The notes under the pieces were generated by a model. That model saw only the letters and a program-made list of their open reading frames with translations. It did not search any database and was not told where the DNA came from. Below are positions 10,043-22,077 of a DNA stretch of 64,000 nt, piece by piece. The DNA comes from Alopecurus myosuroides. Lineage: Eukaryota > Streptophyta > Magnoliopsida > Poales > Poaceae. Location: the NCBI GenBank assembly GCA_028641055.1, contig CM054063.1, positions 177,946,756-178,010,755 on the forward strand, written 5' to 3'. Every line of letters starts with the position of its first letter. The first letter of the stretch is position 1. Both the position numbers and the translations under genes were made by a program.

Positions 10043-11266
10043 CTAAAAGTAGTGCTTGAGTTTTCGAGCCGTAAGAACAACTCCATATGCGAGCTTCTGA
10101 TAGTGAGGATATCGTTGCTTGCATGGCGAGAGCACTTCACTGATGTAATAAATCGGTCGTTGGACTCCATATGCCTTGCCCTCCTCAGGTCGTTCGACTA
10201 TGATTGCAGTGCTGATGACCTGGTTTGTTGCGGCTAGGTATAGGTAAAGTGGCTCCCTCTCTTGTGCTGTTGCGAGGACGCGTCTGCTTTGCAACGATCG
10301 TTTCAAGTCTGCGAACGCTTGTTTAGCTTCTGGGGTCCACTTGAATTTATCTGTCTTTTTCAACAGCTTGTAGAAAGGCAATGCTTGCTCTCCCAATCGC
10401 GCGATAAACCGGCTCAAGACAGCTAGTCGCCCTGCGAGCTGCTGGACTCCGCGTAGATTGGTTGGCTCCTTCATAGTTAAGATTGCTTGTATTTTCTCTG
10501 GGTTGGCTTCGATGCCTCTGGCGGATGCCAGGTACCCGAGAAGTTTTCCTGCTGGAACGCCAAAGACGCATTTTGTTGGATTGAGCTTGATCCTGTATGT
10601 GTTGAGGGCGCCGAACGTTTCTCTAATGTCCTCGAGAAGTGTGTCCTCTACCCGAGTCTTGATGACGATGTCGTCAACGTACACTTGTACGTTCTTGCCA
10701 ATGAGCTTGGCGAGGCATTTTTGCATGCAGCGCTGATATGTTGCGCCTGCGTTCTTGAGCCCGAAGGGCATTGTCGTGTAGCAGTATACACCGTGTGGTG
10801 TGATGAATGTTGTTTTCTCTTCGTCCTCCTGTTTCATCCGGATTTGATTATATCCCGAATAGGCGTCCAGGAAGGAGAGGCGTTGACAACCTGCCGTTGA
10901 GTCTACAATCTGGTCGATTCGTGGGAGGGGGAAGTTGTCCTTGGGGCAGTGCTTATTTAGCGACGTGTAGTCGATGCACACTCGAAGGATGTCGGTGTTC
11001 TTTTTGGGGACCAGCGCTAGGTTTGCTAACCAAGTGGATATCTTGATCTCCCTGATGAATTTTGCGGCTAGCAATCTGTTTACTTCTTCTCCCAGCGCCT
11101 TCTGCTTGGGTTCTGAAAACCGTCGAGTGGTCTGCTTGATGGGTTTAGCATCCTTGAAAACTTCGAGTGATTGCTCGGCGAACTCCCTGGGTATTCCTGG
11201 CATACCTGAGGGCTCCCAGGCAAAAATTTCCCAGTACTCACGGAGGAGTTCGACGAGCGCGCTTTC
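10043..11266 (-). pseudogene. Element A reverse transcriptase part of pol
   Basis: The open frame begins just after an in-frame TAG (11267-11269) and includes ENWD/EYWE-type start sequence (EYWEIFAWEPSG), RT motifs LPRIDQIVDST, FLDAYSGYNQIRM, MPFGLKNAGATYQRCM and the catalytic YVDD in VQVYVDDIVIKT, plus the thumb/connection. It ends LKHYF at TAG 10043-10045. Element B has a glutamine codon (CAG) here, so this is a CAG to TAG change, as expected from cytosine deamination. RT copies the element RNA into DNA in the virus-like particle. The break separates it from RNase H and INT. Confidence 0.9.
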
Positions 11267-11269
11267 CTA

Positions 11270-11342
11270 TGCTTGCGAGAGGGTAGTTGAGACCATCGCA
11301 GTCTTCGCAGAGTCTGTCGGGTGCACCTGATGTTTTTGGGTG
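11270..11342 (-). other. PR-RT spacer of element A
   Basis: In the RT frame this encodes a linker ending AMVSTTLSQA and then the TAG at 11267-11269. The PR frame runs out at 11343; the frame change lies near the T5 run at 11376-11380 (A5 in sense). Homology to element B continues on both sides of the TAG. Confidence 0.6.
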
Positions 11343-12086
11343 TCACTGTTGGCGCTGAACTCCAATTCGGGCGCGTTTTTCTTCGTGAGGGGCATCACGG
11401 AGTGCGATCTCGTTGAACTCAATGTCGCACTTGTTGGATTTCTGAAAATCTCTGTCGATGGTGATAACACCGTATTCTCCGGGTAACTTGAGCTTCAGGT
11501 ACGCATAATGTGGTACTGCCATGAATCTGGCGAACGCTGTTCGACCATGAATGGCGTGGTACTGTGAGGGCCAGTCGACGACCTCGAAGTCAAGAAATTC
11601 TCTTCTGTAGTTGCTTTTATTGCCCAGCACAACTTCTAGATTAATTGTTCCGAGTGGACGGATTGGCTTTCCTGGAACTATCCCGTGGAAGGATGTTTCT
11701 GATTCCGCGAGGCTATCCAGGTTCTTGTTCATCCGACGGAGTGTGTCCGCATAGATAATGTTGATGCCGCTGCCTCTGTCCATAAATACGCGGGCCAGAT
11801 CGTAGTTGCCAATTTGTGCTTGGATTACGAGGGCGGCGTGTCCTGGTCGATAGACTCGTGGCGGGTGGTCTTGCATTGAGAATGTGATCGGTTGATCCGC
11901 CATCTTCAAGTACTCGGGCTTTGTTGGCGGAGTCTGCACAGCCATGCACAACTGCCTTGTGTTAGTCTTTTGAGCTCTGCGGGATGGACATACCTTCTGG
12001 ATCATTGCGAGTTGCCCTGCCGGATTCGGGTATGCATTGGCCCCGGAGTTTTGTGCGGGCGGTGCTGGCAGTGCAGCCAATGCCAT
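11343..12086 (-). pseudogene. Element A aspartic protease region
   Basis: Encodes a Pro-rich Gag tail, then a retropepsin-like domain: ALVIQAQIGNYDLARVFMD, active-site region MDRGSGINIIYADTL, FHGIVPGKPIRPLG, and YHAIHGRTAFARFMA near the end. The usual motif in this group is D-G-G-S, as in element B (MDGGSSINIMY); here the second residue is Arg (GGA to AGA type change), which should weaken or abolish activity. HGRT replaces the common LGRP. The protease would process Gag-Pol. The frame leaves the Pol frame near 11378. Confidence 0.8.
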
Positions 12087-12189
12087 GTCTGGATTTGCTG
12101 GTGGAGGTAGGGGTTGTGGCGGCTGGAATCCTTGGTGGCCTCCTCCTGGAAGTGGCGGGTAATTTGGAGCAGCTGCTGATCTATTTTTC

Positions 12190-13566
12190 TTCGAGAAAGC
12201 CTCGTGGATGTCATGGAACTTTCGACAATCCTTGAGGAGGTGCGTCGCCTTGTTTTTGCCCGTGCGCTTATCTGTAAACAGATGTAGCGAGCAGTAAGCA
12301 TCAAGGTCTTCCTCGGACTTTTTTCCTCAACCTTCGGTTTCCATTCGCGATTTCCGCGTAGCCCGGTATCGCGACTTCGCGTGAATTCCGCTGCTACCAT
12401 TTCTTCTCGATCCTCGTGATCGTAGTATTTCCTTCTCTTTCTTCGGCCATGGCGATCTTCCTCGGGTGCGGGTGATGATGCTCTCTCGTTGCGTATTGCG
12501 TCTTCTCCGTTAGCCCATTTGTCGGCTATGTTCATCAGCTCCCCAATAGTTTTGGGTGCGGCTCTGCCTAGCTCCTCTCTGAAAGCAGTTCTTCGGGCGC
12601 CATTTGCGAAGGCTTCAATTGCTACTTCTTCTGAGATGGTTCCCGCGGTGTTCCTAAGCGTAGTCCATCGCTGGATGTACTCGCGGGTGGATTCGCCGCT
12701 TTTCTGCTTGCAGGCTCGCAATTCTTCGATGGTGGCCGGCCTCTTGTAAGTCGACTGGAAGTTTTTGCAGAAGTCACGGTGCAGGTCATCCCACGATGCG
12801 TAACAAGATCTTGGCCTTCTTTCCAGCCAGCTACGGGCCGTGCCGGTGAGATGTAGATTGAGATATTGCATAGCCGTGTTCTTGTTCCCACGCTGGCATT
12901 TTACTGCCGTGAGGTAATCGTTTAGCCATTGAGAGGGCTCGAGTGAGCCGTCATACATTGTCACTTCTGTGCTGAGCTTGAATCTTTTGCGTAGAGGTGC
13001 TTCGCGGATGCTGCGGGCAAAACAGAGCGCTCCGCAGGTTTCGTCATCCGAAGAACCGGACGAAGAGCGTTCGCAATATCACGATGCCCTTGCCTTGTCC
13101 ACCTTATTTTGTGCGATGTCCGATCGCGCGTCGTATCCTGGTTGGTCGCGGTCGGTGTCCTTCCTCGGTTCCTTGCTTCGTTTCCGCGAGCGGCTGCTGT
13201 GGTGTCTTGAGCTTTTGTCTCTCGGGCTGCCCTCGCTGCTGCTTCGACTGTCGTCGCGACGTCGAGCTTTTTTTCCTCGACCACGACGTGGCGATTTGTC
13301 CCTTCTTGGCGAAGAGCTCCTACGCCTGCGGGACTTCTCTCTTTCTTTCTCCTGTTTTTCCTTCTCCAGCTGCTCTGCGGCTTTCTTGCGGTCATAGGAG
13401 GCGAGTCTCGCGGCTGCCAGTCCTAGCCCTTTGCGCACTTGTTTGTACTGCTCTGCCCGAGGGTCGCTTTCTGTCGGCTGGTTCATTTGCATGTAAGTTG
13501 CCGCGGCCAGGACCGCGGCGGAAGGGGTTTGCGGGTAGACGTTCCCGTCATCATCGACTCACATGA
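12190..13566 (-). pseudogene. Element A gag
   Basis: Starts in sense near 13566 with NVYPQTPSAAVLAAA, continues through a charged coiled segment and an Arg/Ser-rich stretch (SRRRRSSSPRRDKSPRRG and HHSSRSRKRSKEP). Then comes the Gag core (TMYDGSLEPSQWLNDYL, GTARSWLERRP, FQSTYKRPATIEEL, ESTREYIQRW, IADKWANGED) and a C-x2-H...H-x4-C nucleic-acid-binding finger (CSLHLF ... HLLKDC). Gag packages the element RNA. Breaks: TGA at 13079-13081 (a CGA arginine codon in the expected reading) and a one-base frame change in the T6 run 12319-12324 (A6 in sense), after which the finger is in another frame. Confidence 0.8.
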
Positions 13567-14337
13567 GGGAGGGCGTGATCGACCTGCTGGTCCCGCCCAA
13601 GGACTCGATATCCCTAGATGTTGATGCATATCCCTTCCTCATAGGTTGGGTACCGACCGAGGGTGCCAGGGACTACTCAGCTCGTCGTTGGCTCGATTCA
13701 TCCGCCGCTCTTCTTCGATGGGCCAGATCTATCCGCGCATCCTTGATGGTCGCGGCTGCTCGTACGAGATGATAATGGTAGGCAACCATATCGTCGTGTG
13801 GCGAATCTGCTGCGGGTGGCTTGCTCGTCCGCATAGCCTCCTTGGCGCGATCCCAAGCCTCTCGCGAGACGCCGATTATGGCGCATTCTGCTGCACTATG
13901 TTCTGTCTCCGGGGGTTGCTCCGATACTGCCATGCAGACTTGTGCCAGTCGTGGCCCGTGCGTCCTAGGCGTAGATCGGAAGGATCTTTGGAGTCGGGAG
14001 GGTTCCTCTGTCGAGAGGGTATGGCAGTCGTTTGTATTGAAGCGGAAGGACTCGCCGCTTTTCTCCAGATGAAGGCGCGAGTCGACGGCTCCTGATTCAG
14101 ATCTTGATTCTTCCGGGAAGTGGAGGATTCCATCCATGTCGGTCACGAACTTCAGGCTCCCGAATGTCAGGGTGACGCTCTTCTCCAGATCGTCGAATAC
14201 CGGGCGCGATTCCGGCGAGTGAGGGGTGACCACGACAGATCCGATCCGTATAGGATTGTTCGGAGCCGTAGTCGAGGGTTTCCAGCGAGAGTTGGTTGTC
14301 GATGAAGCCGAAGATGCCGGTGATCCAGCGCCCACCG
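13567..14337 (-). other. Element A leader between primer binding site and gag
   Basis: A minus-strand frame is open from inside the 5-prime LTR to 13673, but I recognise no domain in it. It may be an extended Gag N-terminus or an untranslated leader. Confidence 0.4.
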
Positions 14338-14355
14338 TTCCCACAGACGGCGCCA
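14338..14355 (-). other. Element A primer binding site
   Basis: TGGCGCCGTCTGTGGGAA on the minus strand, two bases inside the 5-prime LTR. This sequence is common in plant gypsy elements. I did not assign the tRNA with confidence. Confidence 0.8.
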
Positions 14356-14357
14356 AT

Positions 14358-14850
14358 TGTCGAATCCGTTGTTCGGCAAATCCCTCAGGTGACCCTATCG
14401 GGTTTCGAGTAGGAGAACCCATGAGTGCTGGTGGCGATCGTCGGCTAGACAGGGGGCGAGATTTACCCAGGTTCGGGGCCCTCGTAGAGGTAAAACCCTT
14501 ACTCCTGCCTCTGTCGATCTGTATTAATGAGTAGATTGATTACAATGGTGGTTGCTCGAATCGAGAGTATGATCTCGAGTTCAGGGCTTTGGTGTTGCGG
14601 TGTTGCTTGGTCCTCTACCGGTGTCTCTCCTGGCCTTATATAGGTGGCCAGGTCTCAAACCCTACCCGGAGATGACTCGAACTCTAACCTTAGGTCGGTT
14701 ACAGGTTTCCTAACCTATCACGCAAGACAGTGCGGGTGGGCTTTGCGTGGGCCTTCTGGAATACTTCAAGGGCTCCTCTTCTTAGGCCTTGACCATGGGC
14801 CTGATACGGGGTGTCCTTACCCGCAGGGTCTAGGATCTATGTCTTCGTCA
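14358..14850 (-). repeat. Element A 5-prime LTR
   Basis: 493 bp, about 13 mismatches to 2043-2535 by eye. TATA-like TATATAA on the minus strand near 14636-14642 would drive the genomic RNA leftward. Confidence 0.95.
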
Positions 14851-14855
14851 CCCTG

Positions 14856-16440
14856 CCAGAATGGGTCGTGAGGTGTGAAGAGAAGTCCAAAGACTGGGTG
14901 TGAGATGTGATGGCGACTGAAAGCGGGGCGACGCTGAGGCGATTCTTCTCCCGTGCGTAGGCGGTGTCCTCGATGGCTGGTAGTCCGACGTCCGCCCCAT
15001 CCTCCCCAGGCAGGGTTACGGAGGGGACCCCCGTGTGGGGAAGGCACTAGGCGGACATTGCAGACGAGGCCGATGAGGAGGCGGAGACGACGGCCGAACT
15101 GACTGCACGCTGCACGATTCTGGATTCCCCCATGTTTGGGGATTTCCTGGCGGTTGCCCGTCGGATTCCCACGCGGAAACGACGGACGGTCTGCGGCTTC
15201 AACTGGCGGCCAGCGGGTGAGGGACAGCGAACTCGACGGGATCCTGAGATGAGGCCTCTCGGAGGCTCACAGACAGCGGCGACGCCGTAGTTGGCTCCCG
15301 GTGATCTTGGTTCCGCGGGGAAGGGCACTGGCGCTACCTTGACTACAGAGAGCGGCCCCGATGTGGGTGATGAACGGCGGTCGGCGGACGTCCGGGGACA
15401 GCAGGTGACGCTGGCGGCACGGAGGACGAACGCTTCCGAGGCGCTGGAGCCGGTTGGGAAGGAAGAGTTCCCTAGGCCCAGTGGGCCGGCGCAGGCCGAA
15501 TGCCCATTGCTAGAGTGGCGGAGGGATGCTCCGTGCCGCTCGGTACCAATGGGCCGTGCTTCGTCCCCGCCTCATACGCGGCCCACTCGGACGTGGCTGT
15601 GGATCCGTAAGGGATCCAGAGACCTGGCTCTAGGGTTTGACGCGCCCAGGGCCTCACGTAAGGGCTACGCCGCCACTGCCCGTTCGATCCGCATCCATCC
15701 ACCCCCACCTCCCCTCCAACGAATGTTCGTTGTCGCCGCCACCGACGGCATGAAGCGGCCCCGACACGACGACAAGGAAGCGGATGTGCACCACCGGCGT
15801 CGTGCGAGGTCCCCATCGCCGGTGGCTGCTCCCGCGCACACACGGCCTCGTTCCCCTCGACAGGCGCACTAACACCCTCCGGCGCGCAGGGGCCAGTCGC
15901 CGGCACGGCGGGGCTCGCCTCCGTCCCGCAATCCCTAACCTCTCCGCCCACGCCTGGAGGAGGCCGGCCGTCGCAATCCCCGGCGCGGATAGGACCGGCG
16001 GGCCAGTTCCCCTCACAGTTCGCCCCGGCGCGCGCCCTCACCGGCGGCGGTCAGACGGGAGCGGGACCTCCGCGACGGCTTGCTGCTGCGCCCGACTGCG
16101 GCCCACGAAGGTTCCCCTGGGCGCGCTCGGTCGTCCCCCCAACGGCTTGCCGACGGTCCACGGCGGGATGTTAGGAGACAGGGTGGAGCTCGGGCAATGG
16201 AGGATGATGCTCCGGAGGGTTCACGACATGCGGCTTTTGGCAAAAGGAAGGTGAACAAGAAAAAGAAGAGGAAGTCGAGGACTATGGAGGCGGCACGCCC
16301 GGGAGGGAACCAGGTGGGGTTCCCTTCGGCGTCGGCGTCTGTCATCCCATCGGGGGCTCCGCACGCACCGGCCCAGGCGGGGCTGGAGGCGCCTCGCTCT
16401 CAGGCCGAGGGTGGGGGAGTTCCCCATCAAGGGTCAAGCG
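14856..16440 (+). other. LINE 5-prime part, including ORF1 N-terminal region, degenerate
   Basis: GC-rich sequence from the target site of element A towards the recognisable LINE ORF1. A plausible ORF1 start, MKRPRHDDKEAD, lies near 15748, in a frame that soon breaks. Long antisense and shifted frames here look like composition effects. The true LINE 5-prime end was not found. Confidence 0.4.
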
Positions 16441-18344
16441 CTTTAACTATGGAGTGATTGGGCACTTTCGGTCCGAGTATACGCAGCCGGAGAGCTGTAT
16501 GAGCTGTGGGGAGCCGGGGAATTACTAGGACGCTTGCCCTGCTTCGCGTGCCCCGGCCCATAGGCCATGGCTCGAGCTGTTGGGACACGGAGTCGAGTCG
16601 ATATTCTACTTCACCGATCTTGGCGGGGTGCCGATGGTTGTCCCTGAGAACTTTGCACGTGTGATGGTTCTCCTAGGTCAGCTCCCACCGCTGGCAGACG
16701 GGCTGACGGTGGCGATCTTGACGGACGAGGTCGCCCAGATCATGCCCGGACACGAGTGGAATGTTCACCAGATCTCATCGACTGAGTTTGCGGTGGTATT
16801 CCCCTCGACTGAGATGCTGCGCCTTTGCTCCATGGGATCCACGTTTACCCTACCGACCAACAAGATCCAGATCTCTATCAAGGCATCCATAGCTGTGTCG
16901 ATGGCAGCTTCACAACACTCCGCGTGGATCCTGATCTTCGGACTTCCTGATGAGGCCAGGACTGTGGAGGTGATGGAGTTAGTGTCCCAGCCGCTGGGTA
17001 AGCTGGCAGAGGTTGACGAGCGTTCACTGACTGGCCCTGGTGCGGTCCGCCTCCGGATCCTTTGCCTAGACCTAGCCCAGCTGCCTGGCACTCTCCCGCC
17101 GTTCTACTTCGGTGGACGGGGGGGCGCGAGGCGATCCTACGGGTGGAGATGGAGGAGACCCGTGCTCGCTCCCTGTCCCCTCGCGGCCCTGATGGGGCGC
17201 CATCTGGGCGGGACGGGGACTTTTTTGAGGAGGACGACTCATCAGAGGACGACGACGATGATGGACAGGGGGCACGGGAGGTTGGGGATCAGGCACCCGA
17301 GGCGGATACTCACCATCCCCCTGCTCCAGCTACGACTTTGATGGCACTCACCGCCCCTCCGTCCAAGGATGCTACACATGGGGTGGATGTTCCTGCACCC
17401 GTGTCTGCCACAGGGGGCGGGACTCCACCTTGTCCCTGTTGACCGCCCCCGCGTCTCCCGTCCTGACCCAGTGCGACACCTGGATTTCCCGCTAGCTCAG
17501 TACGGGTCCAACTACGGGCTACAGGGCCTCGACGCCTCGGCCTTGGGGATGACCCCTCAGCCCCAGGGGAGGAGGACTGTGACAGCGTGGGCTTGGAGGT
17601 GGTTCCACCGACGTCGCCTCGCTCTGGGGGCGCGTTGTGCTACACCCTCTCACCGGGCTCGACGCCGACTTCAACGACGGGGTCTCCTCCTCCGGTTCCA
17701 GCGACTCCGGCGTCTGGGGCCTGTGAGCAGGTCACGATCTTCCCCGACACTCCCGTGACTGGCACACAGGTTCTACCCCCCCCCCCCACAGAGGCCCCGC
17801 CAGACCCCATAGCCATCCCGCTACAGCGCGAGGCTGGCATTGGCTTGAGGCGCGCTTGGGTCCCCGGTGCCTACAGTGACGGAGCAGGCGATTCAGGCGA
17901 CTGCGGCGCGTCGTCACATACTAGGTACTCACTGCCCCTCCCCATCTATTTCCCCCAACCCTTCGCGGTCTAGATTTTCTGTGCTCGATAAGGTCCCTTT
18001 GGACCAGCTGGCGCAGGTAGCCGCTGATTCTAGTATGGTCTTCCGGGGGGAGCGCGGCCCCCGCTTAGAACAGAATGGGCCATTCAGGCCAAGGAGCCTA
18101 TGAGGGGTCTCTCGCTGCCTCACGAGCTCAGGCGGAGCTTGTGAGGACAGATCCCTCGTCAGAGGGGACACCGGTGCAGGCGGCGCCGGGCCCAGATAGG
18201 AGTTCAGTTTCCAGGCCTAGTGAGGGGGAGACACCTACTGTGACTTCCTAGAGTGGGCGGCCACGTGGGAGACCCCCAAAGGCACCGTCTCAGCCCTCGA
18301 CCTCTGGTAGGGCCAGCCCTGTCCCCCTTAAGGGGACAACTCCC
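16441..18344 (+). pseudogene. LINE ORF1 (Gag-like), degenerate
   Basis: Contains a zinc-knuckle remnant CMSCGEPGNY-stop-DAC near 16500 (a normal knuckle would have His, and Gln at the stop). The region 16580-17100 resembles the DUF4283-type fold of plant LINE ORF1 (EFAVVFPSTEMLRLCS, AWILIFGLPDEARTVEVMEL). A low-complexity basic tail follows, ending with a Pro/Ser-rich stretch near 18300. Frames shift several times after 17100. ORF1 proteins bind LINE RNA. ORF2 follows almost at once at 18361. Confidence 0.6.
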
Positions 18345-18360
18345 ATGAATGTTTCCCAAT

Positions 18361-21300
18361 GAATATTCCAGTATGTTTATTGGGTTGGAAAATAAGGGGG
18401 TTTGGGCAGGATGGTACGAGGAAATAGCTGAGTGAACACATGCGACGAGAAGATGTTGATATTGTTGGTATCAAGGAGACGATTAGGCAGGACTTTTCCA
18501 TCCAGGAGCTGCAGGGGCTTAGCCCCTTTAAATTCGCCTGGCAATGGTTGTCAGCGATAGGACGCTCTGGGGGCATCCTCCTTGGTGTCAAGGAGGACAC
18601 CTTTGAGGTCGAGGACATGGGCCGGGGGGAGTTTTTTGTGAGTATGCTACTCACCCATAGACGGACTTCCTTTCAGTCGGAGCTTATTATTGTCTATGGC
18701 CCGGCCGACCATGGTAGATCCCGAGTTTTCCTGGATGAGCTGAAAGCGAAGGTGGAGAGTTGCTCCACCGCGTTGGTCATCGCTGGGGACTTTAACTTGA
18801 TAAGGTCCCCAGAGGAAAAAAGCTCGGATAATGTGGATTATCGGCGGATGGAGATGTTTAATGACTTCATTGCGGACCTCGCCCTTAAGGAAATCAGGCG
18901 AGTAGGAGCTAGCTATACCTGGACGAACAACCGGGTGGACCCTATCCGGAGTGTGCTGGATAGGGTCCTAGTATCGGTGGACTGGAGATGGCCTTTCCAC
19001 TGTGTAGCCTACGCGTGCTGACGAGGGTTGGTTCAGAACACACACCCCTCCTATTCTCATCAGGAGGTGCTCAACCACCTAGGCTGAACTGCTTTCATTT
19101 CGAGAATTTCTGGCTTGAACAGCCAGGATTTCGAGATGCGGTTCACGCGAAATGGCTTGCAGCAGCCGCGCAACCACCTAGACTGTTTAATGCGGTGGAT
19201 GCGTGGCATCATTTCTCCCAAATGATACGGAAGTTCATGTGGGGTTGGGGGGCCAAACTCGGTGCCGAGGTTAGGAAGAGGAAGGCCCTGCTTTTAGGGG
19301 AGATCTAGTCGCTAGACAATGCGGCCGATCCAGTGGGTCTCACTGCTGAGGAGTGGATTTAGCGGTACACTCTTGAGGATTCCCATATGGATATCTATAA
19401 GGGTGAGGAGGCCTTTTGGCGGCAGCGGAGCCGCCAGAACTGGATCCTTAAGGGGGAGGCGAATGCCGCATATTTCCATGCGATTGCCAATGGGCGCTGT
19501 AGGAAATGCTCGATTCCCTGCCTGTGGGAGGGGGAACGCCTCTTGCAGGAGCCGAGAGTGATTTCCACCAACATTTACTCCTTCCATAAGGAGCTATTCA
19601 CAGCGGGACCTCGTACGGGGGTATCGCTGGCAGTTGACCTATGGCCAGAGCGGGCATGGGTTTCTGAAGCGGAAAATAGGGACCTTACCCTTCCGTTTCT
19701 GCCTGAGGAGGTTGCGAGAGCTGTGATGGACATGAAGGAAAATTCGGCTCCGGGACCGGACGGCCTTCCGGTCCTTTTCTTCCAGCAGTTCTGGGAGACT
19801 ATTAAGGAGATGATCATGCCTATGTTCCAGGAGTTCTACATTGGAACATTAGTTATGTCTCGCCTTAACTTTGGCGTAATTACCTTGATCCCCAAGGTGG
19901 TAGGGCCTTGGATATTCTCCATTTCAGACCTATCAGGGTCCTCAATTTCATCCATAGGATTTTCTCTAAAGTGTCTGCATCGAGGCTGGCTCCTGTCCTC
20001 GAGCGTGTCACACACCCGTACCAGTTCGCCCTTCTTAAGGGATGGTACATACATGATGGAATCTTGGCGCTTCATGAAATTATTCATGAGGTGAAATCAC
20101 GCCGGCAGAAGGGTGTGTTTCTTAAGCTAGACTTCCAAAAGGCGTATGACCGTCTGGATTGGGCCTTCCTCTGATTAGTCCTGGAATGGAGGGGGTGGAT
20201 AACCGGATGCTTGGCTGGATCATGCAGATAGTTATGAGTGGGAACACGACCATTAATGTCAATGGGGAGGTGGGCCTCTACTTTAGGCCGTCGTGCGGGG
20301 TGCGACAAGGGGATCCAGTGTCCCCTTTGTTATTCAACGCCGCAGTTGATGCCCTTGTAGAGATCTTAGAGAGTGCTAAGACCGCTGGCCACCTTTCAGG
20401 AGTGGTGGGACACTTGGTCCCTGGGAGCGGGGTCACCCACCTGCAGTATGCAGACGATACCATGATTATGGTGGAGGGGTCCGACCGGGATGTCATCGGT
20501 CTGAAGTTTCTCCTCCTCTGCTTTGAAGCCATGTCGGGTCTTAAGATTAATTTCGATAAAAGCGAGGTTATTATCTTTGGCTATGACGAAGAGGAGCAAT
20601 GTCGAATCGCGGACAACCTAAATTGTAGGTTGGCCTCATTCCCTGTTACCTATCAGGGAATGCCTATCCGTGATTCATGTATCCTCATTAGGGATCTTGA
20701 TCCGCTAGTGGAGCGGGTCAAGACTAAGTCTGAACCTTGGCAGGGGAGATGTACCTCCAAGGGGAGTAAGACTATCCTTATTGATTCATGTCTTTCGAGT
20801 CTCCCCATGTATATAATGGGGTTGTATCTTTTGCCGGAGGGATTACATGCCCGTCTTGACAAGGAGCTATCTCGCTTCTTCTGGCATGCCGCCAATGGCA
20901 AACAGAAATATCATATGGTTAAATGGGCCGAAGTTTGCGCCCCCAAGGAGCTTGGCGGCACAGGCATAATCTCGTCCCGCCACATGAATAGGGCTTTGAT
21001 GTTGAAATGGGTATGGAGGATCCTTAGGGACGATGGTGGGCTGTGGCTCCAGCTCATCAAGTCCAAATACCTACGGGCTTGCCCCCTTATGGCGTGTGAT
21101 CGTAAGGAGGGCTCTCAGTTTTGGAGAGCTATCCAATCCATCAAACATGAGATCCGACTGGGGTTGGCCTTTTCCGTAGGCGACGGACAAGGCACCCTCT
21201 TTTGGTTGGTCACGTGGTTGGGATCTCGTCCCCTATGCTTCGAGTTCCCAGGTCTATTGGCTATATGTTCCGACCCGGGACTACTGGTAGCTAATGCTGC

Positions 21301-21521
21301 TTCGAATGGACGGTGGAACATTGGCTTTCCTCGCACGTTTGGTCCAGTGGAGGCTGCACGGTGGGACGTCCTGCTCGCTAGCCTCCCGCTATCCCTAGCA
21401 GACTCCTCAGACTCGGTATCTTGGACGTTGTCCCCATCCGGATGCTTTTCGGTTGGGTCTGCTTACCGGGCCCTTTTTAGAGGGCCTGCTATTCCGTGGA
21501 TGACCCACTTATGGAAGTCGC
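18361..21521 (+). pseudogene. LINE ORF2: endonuclease and reverse transcriptase, split by element B
   Basis: Begins MNIPVCLLGWKIRGFGQDG, the typical start of plant LINE ORF2. The apurinic-like endonuclease covers 18361-19150 (VDIVGIKET, IAGDFNLIRSPEE, SYTWTNNR, SVLDRVLVS, TRVGSEHTPLLF). RT covers about 19690-20900 (APGPDGLPVLFFQQFW, FLKLDFQKAYDRLDW, GVRQGDPVSPLLFNA, catalytic YADD in HLQYADDTMIM). The C-terminal part (FFWHAANGKQKYHMVKW, WRAIQSIKHEI) follows. Breaks: a stop near 18427, frame changes near 19010 and 19900, a stop near 19360, and one near 20174. The frame is cut at 21521 by element B and resumes at 34344. Confidence 0.9.
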
Positions 21522-22076
21522 TGTCGGATATATACTGAATAGGGGTATAGAAGATGGTAGACAAAGAGCCGGACTACCAGGGTGGCCTACATGGTAATGG
21601 GCTTAGGTCCATTGGGCGGCCCAGTAGTCCGACGTGCAGAAGCCGGATACTAGAAGAACCCGGATCACGGCCCGCGTGATCTGGCTTGGAGGAGAAGACG
21701 GATTCCTTGCTTTCCAAGTTACAAGTTAAACGTAGTCTTCTAGGTTTCTTATTCTGTAAGCCCTAATCTGGCTATTATATAAAGCCGGACGGGAGATAGA
21801 TTAAAACAAGTTAGGCACAAGTTCAAGCTCTACGCAACTCGCCGAGAAGCTCATCCTCGCCGAGAAGCTAGATCTACACCCTCACATTGTAACCCTGATA
21901 AACGGGCTTTAGTCCCAATTAGTGAGAAGTGCAGGAGTAGGTACGCCGTACTGTCGCGACGTACCGAACCTGGGTAAAATTCCGTGTTCTGTGTTACTAC
22001 GCTATCCCGTTACCCCACGTCTCTACCGTAGTCTCATGGCACCCCCGTCTATGAAAAGTACTACGATGTATCGACA
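21522..22076 (+). repeat. Element B 5-prime LTR
   Basis: 555 bp, TG...CA. TATATAAA at 21776-21783 is the likely core promoter of the genomic RNA. A short direct repeat of CGCCGAGAAGCT lies at about 21840-21870. Confidence 0.95.
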
Positions 22077-22077
22077 G

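Larger units (their letters stand above)
2043..14850 (-). mobile_element. Element A: Ty3/gypsy (Tat-type) LTR retrotransposon
   Basis: Complete insertion bounded by perfect 5-bp duplications CCCTG (2038-2042 and 14851-14855). LTRs of 493 bp start TGTCGAATCC and end TTCGTCA on the plus strand. Sense is minus: primer binding site at 14338-14355, then gag, PR, RT, RNase H and INT down to 8033, then a long 3-prime region (8032-2548) carrying an antisense gene, and a polypurine tract at 2536-2547. The order RT-RNase H-INT defines Ty3/gypsy. The antisense gene and the absence of a chromodomain fit the Tat/Retand group. By eye the LTRs differ at about 13 of 493 positions. Coding frames are damaged by stops and indels, so A is not autonomous. 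Confidence 0.95.

Noticed and set aside
12969..13566. 142- and 189-codon plus-strand frames rich in Ser, Leu, Cys and Arg
   Set aside because: Antisense of the Arg/Ser-rich gag segment; composition effect.
15472..16041. Long minus-strand frames
   Set aside because: GC-rich LINE 5-prime region; Cys/Arg/Pro-rich without domains, typical of composition-driven openness.
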